DNA of 5,869 nt from CAVQLX01 sp046727715. GTDB taxonomy: Bacteria > Desulfobacterota > Binatia > DP-6. A program made the translations under genes and the position numbers. Of this stretch, positions 1 to 5,430 are shown piece by piece. Within the stretch, counting starts at the first letter, position 1. Every line of letters starts with the position of its first letter. The notes under the pieces were generated by a model. That model was not told the origin of the DNA. It made no database searches and saw nothing but the letters and a program-made list of their open reading frames with translations. Location: the NCBI GenBank assembly GCA_046727715.1, contig JBKPDC010000009.1:1-5869 (forward strand). The letters run 5' to 3'.

Positions 1-551
1 ATCCGGGCGAGGGCATACGCGTACTCGACCGCGTGCCGCGAGGTGGGCGAGAGGTCCGTCGGCACCACGACGCGCGGCGGCGTACCGTCCTCCGCACGGA
101 GGCACAGGCGCGGCGTCGGCTCGCCCCCGTCATGCAGGGTCAGCACGGGGCACGGCGCCTGCGCGATGACCCGTTCGGTGACGGATGCGTGCTCCTCGGT
201 GCTCCACCCGTGCGACCCGATGACGACCAGGTCGGCGGGCAGCCGCTCGGCCAGCGACAGCACGACGGGCGCGAGTGGTCCGGCGCTGATCACGCCTTCG
301 GCGGGAACCCCCGCCGGCACCGCGGCAAGCGCCGCAGCCATCCGCCGCTCCGCCTCGGCCTCGCCGAGGGTCTGCGTGAAGTGTGTCGCCTCCCAGTCCC
401 AGCCTCTGGCCAGGCCGGGGGCAATGGCCAGGCGGTTATGGTGCAGGACGAGGCGGGCGCCAAAGACTCGAGCCGCCTCCGCCGCGATATCGAGCTCCCG
501 TGCCGACAGGTTCGAAAAATCGATCGGGCAGAGAATAGTACGGATCCGCAT
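1..551 (-). CDS. Tandem universal stress protein (UspA family), 3' end beyond window
   Basis: 183 residues are visible, beginning with ATG at 551-549, and no stop occurs before the left edge. The first Usp domain covers about residues 1-141: beta-1 with the nucleotide-contacting Asp (TILCPIDFS, D11), then VLHH, then ADLVVIGSHG (107-115) and the final strand APCPVLTL (132-139). A second Usp domain starts near residue 159 (RVVVPTDLSPTSRHAVEYA, Asp 166), so the full protein is probably the tandem type of about 280-300 residues. Usp proteins are cytoplasmic, often bind ATP and accumulate under stress or energy limitation. The ATP loop of domain 1 is degenerate: the family pattern is G-x2-G-x9-G-[ST], but here G112-S-H-G115 is followed by only seven residues before S123-V124, and the glycine is missing. 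This domain may not bind ATP; domain 2's loop lies outside the window. The gene is divergent from the acyl-CoA dehydrogenase gene. The family call is firm; the ligand and exact role are unknown. Confidence 0.93.
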   Translation of the reverse strand, partial: MRIRTILCPIDFSNLSARELDIAAEAARVFGARLVLHHNRLAIAPGLARGWDWEATHFTQTLGEAEAERRMAAALAAVPAGVPAEGVISAGPLAPVVLSLAERLPADLVVIGSHGWSTEEHASVTERVIAQAPCPVLTLHDGGEPTPRLCLRAEDGTPPRVVVPTDLSPTSRHAVEYAYALAR

Positions 552-557
552 GACGCG

Positions 558-562
558 CCTCC
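558..562 (-). promoter_or_regulatory. Ribosome binding site of the tandem Usp gene
   Basis: On the minus strand GGAGG lies six bases upstream of the ATG at 551. This good Shine-Dalgarno match supports that start, which also places the first beta strand (RTILCPIDFS) right at the N-terminus, as is normal for Usp proteins. Confidence 0.75.
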
Positions 563-639
563 ACTGCTACCGGCCTGCGGACGCAAGGAGCCTGCCAGAC
601 CCGATTGGGGGCAACCTCGCCGACTACCGCACGATCGCA

Positions 640-653
640 TCCGATACATCGGA
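640..653. repeat. Perfect 6-2-6 palindrome, possible operator
   Basis: TCCGAT-AC-ATCGGA is a perfect inverted repeat with a two-base centre. It lies about midway in the divergent spacer, 88 bases from the Usp start and 108 from the dehydrogenase start. The size and position fit a dimeric repressor site, for example one controlling fatty-acid degradation. No regulator gene is in the window and no second copy was noticed, so operator function is inference; a 12-base dyad can also arise by chance. Confidence 0.3.
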
Positions 654-748
654 GCGGCGATGCCCGGACATTCGCCTTTTTCGGAAGAGCGGGGCATGTT
701 CAGATCGTCGCGCCGCCACCCTGGCTCGACGTGAACGCTCGCGGCGGG

Positions 749-752
749 GGAG
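749..752 (+). promoter_or_regulatory. Ribosome binding site of the acyl-CoA dehydrogenase gene
   Basis: GGAG, inside the purine-rich run GGGGGAGAG at 746-754, lies nine bases before the ATG at 762. It supports that start, which gives the usual N-terminus of the family (MDFTVPEEIERL). Confidence 0.65.
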
Positions 753-761
753 AGTTCAGCG

Positions 762-1961
762 ATGGATTTCACCGTTCCCGAAGAGATCGAGCGTCTGTGC
801 GACGGCGTGCGCCGCTTCATGGACGAGCATGTCTACCCGCTGGAGCGTGCGCCCCGCACGTGGAAGCTCGAGGCCGGTGGGCCGGCATACCCGCCGCACA
901 TCCGTGAGGTGCAGCGCCGTGCGAAGGCGCTCGGCTACTGGGCCTTCCATCTGCCGGCGGAAGCGGGTGGGGCCGGGATTCCTTTCATGTACTACGTCCT
1001 CGTGAACGAGGTCCTGGGACGCAGCCCGCTCGCGCCGGTGTGCGTCGGTTCCCAGGCGCCCGACTCCGGCAATGCCGAAATCCTCTGGCGGCACGGGAGC
1101 GACGAGCAGAAGGCGCGCTGGCTGCGGCCGCTCGTCGACGGGGAGATCCGGAGCTGCTTCTCCATGACCGAGCCCGAGGTGGCGGGCTCCGACCCGAGGC
1201 TGCTCCGCACAACCGCCGTGCGCGACGGCGACCACTGGGTCATCAACGGGCACAAGTGGTTCACCAGCGGCGCCCACGGCGCCTCGTTCGCCATCGTGAT
1301 GGCGATGACGAACCCCGACGAGCTGAACCCCTACCTCCGCTTCAGCCAGATCATCGTGCCAACCGATGCCCCTGGGTTCCATATCGAGCGCGGCATCCCC
1401 GTGATGGGTGAGGACGACAACCACCACGCCGAGGTCCGGTACGAGGACTGCCGAGTGCCGGTGACGAACCTCCTTGGACCGGAGGGCATGGGATTCGTGA
1501 TCGCCCAGGAGCGGCTCGGTCCGGGACGGATCCACCACTGCATGCGCTGGCTCGGCATGGCGCAGCGCGCCTTCGAGATGATGTGCCGCTACGCCACCCA
1601 GCGCGAAGCCTTCGGCAGCACGCTGGCGCGCAAGGCGAACATCCAGGATTGGGTCGCCGAGAGCCGTGCCGACATCCAGGCCGCGCGGCTGATGACGTTG
1701 CACGCGGCGTGGAAGATCGACACGGAGGGTGCGGGCGGAGCACGCGAGGAGATCGCGCTCATCAAGTTCTTCGGTGCGCGCGTGCTGCACGCCGTGATCG
1801 ACCGTGCGATCCAGGTGTTTGGCGCCGCCGGGGTGACCGAGGACCACCCGCTCTCGATGTTCTACCGCCAGGCGCGCCTGGCGCGCATCTACGATGGGCC
1901 GGACGAGGTGCACAAGATGACCGTCGCGCGCCGCCTCCTGTCGCGCTACGGGACGTCCTGA
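762..1961 (+). CDS. Acyl-CoA dehydrogenase, ACAD10/11-like
   Basis: 399 residues, a normal full length for the family. FAD-dependent acyl-CoA dehydrogenases oxidise acyl-CoA to trans-2-enoyl-CoA and pass electrons to electron-transfer flavoprotein. The N-terminal helical domain covers about 1-128. The middle beta domain covers about 130-240, with the FAD/substrate motif SMTEPEVAGSDP (134-145) and KWFTSGA (165-171). The C-terminal helical domain runs from about 245 to 395, with the FAD-contacting Arg in REAFG (R281) and QVFGAAG (351-357). Near the C-terminus, IYDGPDEVHK (376-385) replaces the IYEGT motif of short- and medium-chain enzymes, so the likely catalytic base is Asp378 rather than Glu. 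That motif and GPGRIHHCMR (253-262) are typical of the ACAD10/11-like branch, whose animal members act on long or branched acyl chains, and of many uncharacterised bacterial relatives. The natural substrate cannot be read from the sequence. The gene stands alone on the plus strand, convergent with the downstream Usp gene; no ETF, thiolase or ligase partner lies beside it on this strand. Confidence 0.95.
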   Translation: MDFTVPEEIERLCDGVRRFMDEHVYPLERAPRTWKLEAGGPAYPPHIREVQRRAKALGYWAFHLPAEAGGAGIPFMYYVLVNEVLGRSPLAPVCVGSQAPDSGNAEILWRHGSDEQKARWLRPLVDGEIRSCFSMTEPEVAGSDPRLLRTTAVRDGDHWVINGHKWFTSGAHGASFAIVMAMTNPDELNPYLRFSQIIVPTDAPGFHIERGIPVMGEDDNHHAEVRYEDCRVPVTNLLGPEGMGFVIAQERLGPGRIHHCMRWLGMAQRAFEMMCRYATQREAFGSTLARKANIQDWVAESRADIQAARLMTLHAAWKIDTEGAGGAREEIALIKFFGARVLHAVIDRAIQVFGAAGVTEDHPLSMFYRQARLARIYDGPDEVHKMTVARRLLSRYGTS

Positions 1962-2074
1962 TCGGTCACGTCGCCCGGCGGAGCACCCACGACCGCACGC
2001 GCCCGATGCCCTGCAGCCGGGTCGGAGATGGTGCCACGCGAACCCGGACGCGTCACGAAGAGTTGGCCGAGCGA
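1962..2074. other. Convergent intergenic gap with a weak inverted repeat
   Basis: The 113 bases lie between the stop codons of the dehydrogenase (plus) and the Usp (minus). CCGGGT at 2017-2022 can pair with ACCCGG at 2042-2047, but the 19-base loop and the absence of a T-tract on either strand make this a poor intrinsic terminator. Termination here may be Rho-dependent; I see no other feature. Confidence 0.3.
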
Positions 2075-2506
2075 TCAGCGCACCACGCACACCGAGACGC
2101 GCGCATGAGAGACGACGTAGCTACTCACGCTCCCGAGGAGCTTGCGCACGAGCCCGGCGCCCCGCGCCCCAACGACGATGAGATCCGTGCGGCGGCGCGT
2201 TGCGGCGGCGATGATGCGTCGTCCCCGGTTGGTGATGCCGACGGGCGGTTCGACGGCGGCCGTGCAGCGCTGGCCCGCGGCAGCGGCTGCGGCCAGCATG
2301 ACCGCGAGCTTGCGGCGCCCCTCCTCGCGGCTCTCCACGGGATCGCGCACGTAGACCGCCGTGAGCCGGGCACCGGTGGCGGCGGCCAGCATCAGGGCGA
2401 ACCCGCGGGCATGTGCCGCCGCCTTCGAGCCGTCGTCTGCCAAGAGCACGTGCCGAACCGCCGAGGTCGTGCGCGCTTTGGATCCACTCCGTGCCGTCTT
2501 CCCCAT
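2075..2506 (-). CDS. Single-domain universal stress protein (UspA family)
   Basis: 143 residues from ATG at 2506 to TGA at 2077-2075, the usual length of a one-domain Usp. The fold signatures are in order: beta-1 with Asp pair (VRHVLLADDGS, 17-27), LTAVYVRDP (48-56), TDLIVVGARG (107-116) and the terminal strand VSVCVV (137-142). The nucleotide loop G113-A-R-G116-x8-G125-S126 is one residue shorter than the canonical G-x2-G-x9-G-[ST], so ATP binding is plausible but unproven. The frame stays open upstream to an ATG at 2614, which would add 36 residues and overlap the preceding gene by 32 bases. That extension resembles no Usp segment, so the shorter start is preferred, although neither has a clear ribosome binding site. 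The gene lies 76 bases downstream of the GNAT-synthetase gene on the same strand and is probably co-transcribed with it. Cytoplasmic stress role by family; specific ligand unknown. Confidence 0.9.
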   Translation of the reverse strand: MGKTARSGSKARTTSAVRHVLLADDGSKAAAHARGFALMLAAATGARLTAVYVRDPVESREEGRRKLAVMLAAAAAAGQRCTAAVEPPVGITNRGRRIIAAATRRRTDLIVVGARGAGLVRKLLGSVSSYVVSHARVSVCVVR

Positions 2507-2582
2507 CCGGCCACGGCTACCAGACGCACCAGTGTGCCGGCCAGAGGAGTCGCAAGGTTCGTACGCGCTGCCCAGGCCCAGG

Positions 2583-5309
2583 TCAGGCGACACGGCCCAC
2601 CCGCATCCGGGCATCGACGACGACCACGCCCCGGCCAGGCTCGAGCACCTTGACGGGATTGAGATCGAGCTCGCACAGCTCGGGCACGACCTCGACCAGC
2701 GCAGAGATGCGCGTGATGAGCGCGACGAGCGCCTCCCGGTCCCCCGGCGGCCCGCCGCGGTAGCCGTCGAGCAGGCGGGTTGCCCGCAAGCGGGAGAGCA
2801 TCTCGCGCGCGTCGACGTCGCTCACCGGCGGGAGGCGGAATGCGACGTCGCGCACCAGCTCGACGAGCACACCGCCGAGCCCGCACACGAGGAGCGGGCC
2901 GAAGGTGGCATCCGTCGTGACACCCACGAGGGCCTCGATCCCCCCGCGCACCTCGCGCTGCAGGAAGACCCTCTCGAGGGGAATCCCGATCGCGTGCATG
3001 CGCTCGCGGAGCGTCGCCACCGCACGCGCGACCGCCGCGCGCGACTCGAGGCCGAGCACGACGCCGCCCACGTCGCTCTTGTGGAGGAGGCCCGGGGCGA
3101 CCGCCTTCGCCACCAGCGGGAACCCCAGGCGCTCGGCCGCGGCCTCGGCCTCGGCGGGTGCGACCTGCGTACCGGCGGCGAAGTCGATGCCGGCCGCGCG
3201 CAGCACCAGCGCGAGGTCCTCGGGTCCGAGCCAGCATGGCTCGGCGCGGCCGGCGAGCACCCGGTCGATCACCGCCCGGACCGCACTCTCCGCAAAGCGG
3301 CCGAGCTCGAGCACCGTACCCCGGGGCCGCCGGCGCCAGCGCCCGTAGCGCTCGGCGGCGGCGAGAGCGAGCGCCGCGTTCTCGGGATAGGGGTAGGCCG
3401 GCAGGCGGCCGCGCCGCCCGGTGCCGAGCACTGCGGGCGCGCCGCGCGACGAGAGAAAGACGGTCAGCACCGGTTTTTCGGCCGGGACGTTCGAGGCGCC
3501 GCGCGCGATGGCGGCGGCGATCTCCTCGGGAGCGGTGACCATGGGCGGCACGTAGACCACCACCAGGGCATCGACCGACGGGTCGGCGCCTACCACCTCC
3601 AGCGCCCGCGCGTACTGCTCCGGCGTGGCCGACGCGAGGAGGTCGATCGGGTTGGCGACGCTCGCGTGCGGCGGCAGGAGCGCGCGCAGCCCGGCGAGCG
3701 TCAGCGGGGCCAGCTCGGGAAGCGCCAGGCCGTGCGCCTCACAGGCGTCGGCCAGGAGGATGCCGGGCCCGCCGGCGTTGGTCACCACGCCGACACGTGG
3801 CCCCGCGGGCACCGGCTGTGTGGCGAGCAGCGACGCCACGTCGAAGAGCTCCTGGAGCGTGCTGGTGCGGATGACCCCGGCCTGCTCGAAGAGTGCATCG
3901 ACGGCGATGTCGAGGCTCGCGAGCGCCGCCGAGTGACTCGACGCGGCGCGCGTGCCGGCCGCGGAGCGTCCCGACTTGACGGCGACGATCGGCTTGCGGC
4001 GCGCGACCTCGGGGGCGATGCGCGCGAACCTGCAGGGATTCCCGAAGCTCTCGAGGTAGAGGACGATCACCGCGGTGCGCGGGTCGTCCGCCCAGTAGCA
4101 AAGCAGGTCGTTGCTCGACACGTCGGCCTTGTTGCCGACCGACACGAACGTCGAGATGCCGAGGTCGAGCGCACGGACGTGATCGAGGACGGCGATCCCG
4201 AGCGCGCCGCTCTGCGACAGCATGCCGACGTTCCCCGCCGGCGGCCAGGTCGGCGCGAAGGTCGCGTTCAGCGAAACGGCCGGGTCCGTGTTGAGCACGC
4301 CGAGGCAGTTGGGGCCCACCATGCGCATCCCCGAGCCGCGCACCAGGGCCGTGAGCCGCTGCTGGGCGGCGCGGCCGTCGTCCGAGGCCTCGGCGAAGCC
4401 CGCCGAGATCACGACCACGCCGCGGACGCCCGCCGACGCGCACTCGTCGATCACGCCCTCGACTGCCGCGGCGGGGACGGCGATGACCGCGAGATCGACC
4501 GGCTGGCCGATCGCGCCGATGTGTGGATAGGCGCGCAGGGTCTGGACCGCGCGCGCCTCCGGGTGGACGGGATAGATGGGTCCCCGAAAGCCCGCGCTTC
4601 GGACGTTGGCCAGCAGCGCCGCGCCGATCGTGCCTGCGTGCGTCGACGCACCCACGACCGCGACCGAGCGCGGCGCGAGCAGCGCCCGCACGCTCTCGGC
4701 CGCCGCCTGGCGGCCCCGCGCCTCGGCGGCCGCACGCGACTCCTCCGTCTCGGCAGTCGGGAACGACACGTGAATGACGCCGGCGTCGGTCGCGCGGCTC
4801 ACGCGCAGGCCGGTGTGCCGGAAGACGTCGAGCATCTGGTTGTTGTCGCCAAGGACGTCGGCGCGGAACTCGCTGATCCCGCGCTCGCGCGCGAGGCCCA
4901 GCAGGTGCTCGAGCAGCAGCGTGCCGATGCCGCGCCCCTGGTGCTCGTCGGCCACCGCGAACGCGACCTCGGCAGCTGCGCCGCCGTCGTCCTCCACGTT
5001 GTAGCGACCGACACCGATGATGCGTTCCGCGCGCCCCTCGCGCAGGGTGGCGACGAGCGCCACATGGCGCACGAAGTCCGGTCGAGTGAAGTAGTCGAGC
5101 TCGGCCTCGCTCAGGCGTCGCTTGGCGCCCAGGAAGCGGAGGCGGACCGAGCGCGGGCTCAGGCGGTGGAAGTGGTCGGCCAGCCGCGCACGGTCGTCGG
5201 GCCGGATCGCACGGATGTGGATCGACCCGCCGTCGCGCAGGATCTCTTCGACTGCATAATCGCGGAGGTCGGCGGTCACGGGTTTTGCCGGTCGCAAGTG
5301 GCTTGCCAT
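2583..5309 (-). CDS. GNAT acetyltransferase fused to NDP-forming acyl-CoA synthetase (Pat-like)
   Basis: 908 residues. An N-terminal GNAT domain (about 30-183) carries the acetyl-CoA pyrophosphate loop QGRGIG (124-129), a candidate general base E114 in AEVAFAV, and DNNQMLDVF (155-163). A short linker is followed by the synthetase module: a CoA-binding Rossmann domain (about 208-335, SVAVVGAS and VGPNCLGVLN), two CoA-ligase domains (about 358-500 with MLSQSGALG at 363-371, and 503-660 with VVTNAGGPGILLADA) and a C-terminal ATP-grasp domain (about 690-905, LLHKSDVGGV at 741-750, final ELDLNPVKV). H459 in SSHSAAL aligns with the phosphohistidine of acetate-CoA ligases (usual motif SHTGALAG). In Salmonella Pat and E. 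coli PatZ the GNAT domain is C-terminal; the N-terminal order seen here is reported for Streptomyces lividans PatA. Likely roles are protein lysine acetylation, acyl-CoA synthesis (acid + CoA + ATP to acyl-CoA + ADP + phosphate), or both. No cyclic-nucleotide domain is present, unlike mycobacterial Pat. An ATG at 5309 is the first in frame after a stop at 5342-5340; its ribosome binding site is poor, and GTG at 5279 is an alternative. Cytoplasmic; no signal peptide or membrane segment. Confidence 0.93.
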   Translation of the reverse strand: MASHLRPAKPVTADLRDYAVEEILRDGGSIHIRAIRPDDRARLADHFHRLSPRSVRLRFLGAKRRLSEAELDYFTRPDFVRHVALVATLREGRAERIIGVGRYNVEDDGGAAAEVAFAVADEHQGRGIGTLLLEHLLGLARERGISEFRADVLGDNNQMLDVFRHTGLRVSRATDAGVIHVSFPTAETEESRAAAEARGRQAAAESVRALLAPRSVAVVGASTHAGTIGAALLANVRSAGFRGPIYPVHPEARAVQTLRAYPHIGAIGQPVDLAVIAVPAAAVEGVIDECASAGVRGVVVISAGFAEASDDGRAAQQRLTALVRGSGMRMVGPNCLGVLNTDPAVSLNATFAPTWPPAGNVGMLSQSGALGIAVLDHVRALDLGISTFVSVGNKADVSSNDLLCYWADDPRTAVIVLYLESFGNPCRFARIAPEVARRKPIVAVKSGRSAAGTRAASSHSAALASLDIAVDALFEQAGVIRTSTLQELFDVASLLATQPVPAGPRVGVVTNAGGPGILLADACEAHGLALPELAPLTLAGLRALLPPHASVANPIDLLASATPEQYARALEVVGADPSVDALVVVYVPPMVTAPEEIAAAIARGASNVPAEKPVLTVFLSSRGAPAVLGTGRRGRLPAYPYPENAALALAAAERYGRWRRRPRGTVLELGRFAESAVRAVIDRVLAGRAEPCWLGPEDLALVLRAAGIDFAAGTQVAPAEAEAAAERLGFPLVAKAVAPGLLHKSDVGGVVLGLESRAAVARAVATLRERMHAIGIPLERVFLQREVRGGIEALVGVTTDATFGPLLVCGLGGVLVELVRDVAFRLPPVSDVDAREMLSRLRATRLLDGYRGGPPGDREALVALITRISALVEVVPELCELDLNPVKVLEPGRGVVVVDARMRVGRVA

Positions 5310-5430
5310 CCTGGATCGCCCATCCCGTGAAGGGCCTTCTCAAACTTGGGAATGGGCTGGGTGTGATCGCCGGGGGGTCGCGTCATTGGCCCGTGCGTCG
5401 GCCATGGCATGGCGGCTGCTACGCGGAGCG
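5310..5430. promoter_or_regulatory. Divergent intergenic region between GNAT-synthetase and pcm genes
   Basis: These 121 bases lie between two divergent starts and should carry both promoters. No persuasive -35/-10 pair was found on either strand. The inverted repeat at 5318-5357 falls in the half nearer the GNAT-synthetase gene, where it would lie in the leader or promoter of that gene. Confidence 0.45.
5318..5357. repeat. Nested inverted repeat near the GNAT-synthetase start
   Basis: The outer arms GCCCATCCC (5318-5326) and GGGAATGGGC (5348-5357) are complementary apart from one extra A at 5351. Inside the 21-base loop is a second perfect dyad, GAAGG-G-CCTTC (5329-5339). In RNA the outer arms could form a 9-bp stem; in DNA the inner dyad could be an operator. 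It begins nine bases upstream of the GNAT-synthetase ATG, so it could hinder ribosome access or bind a regulator. Function is inferred only from position and symmetry. Confidence 0.35.

Larger units (their letters stand above)
552..761. promoter_or_regulatory. Divergent intergenic region between Usp and acyl-CoA dehydrogenase genes
   Basis: These 210 bases separate two genes transcribed away from each other, so they should hold at least two promoters. I could not identify a convincing -35/-10 pair for either direction; high-GC genomes often have weakly conserved promoters. The visible structure is the palindrome at 640-653, a T-run at about 678-682 and the two ribosome binding sites at the ends. 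Open frames crossing this stretch show no recognisable protein family. Confidence 0.5.

Noticed and set aside
33..1005. Plus-strand frames across the tandem Usp and the divergent spacer
   Set aside because: They are Arg/Ser-rich and lack any family signature, and they lie opposite a clear Usp coding frame and then run into the dehydrogenase start in another frame.
2017..2047. Inverted repeat in the convergent gap as an intrinsic terminator
   Set aside because: Only six base pairs with a 19-base loop and no T-tract on either strand; kept only as a weak note for the gap.
756..2090. A 444-codon open frame on the minus strand, antisense to the acyl-CoA dehydrogenase
   Set aside because: No family motifs, with an Arg/His/Val-rich shadow composition. 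The plus strand carries a complete acyl-CoA dehydrogenase with its ribosome binding site.
1583..2653. A 356-codon plus-strand frame spanning the dehydrogenase end and the Usp gene
   Set aside because: It crosses two real genes out of frame and has no coherent domain.
2361..5330. A 989-codon open frame on the plus strand, antisense to the GNAT-synthetase gene
   Set aside because: The translation is low-complexity, rich in Arg, His, Asp and Ala with no recognisable domain, as expected for the antisense of a GC-biased gene. The opposite strand encodes well-conserved motifs throughout.
3739..5343. A 534-codon minus-strand frame overlapping the GNAT-synthetase gene
   Set aside because: It is the same region shifted by one frame, Arg/Gly/Pro-rich and without motifs, so it is a shadow frame.
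5346..5367. Promoter-like TTGGGA and TGTGAT upstream of pcm
   Set aside because: The spacer is only 10 bases, far too short for a sigma-70-type promoter.
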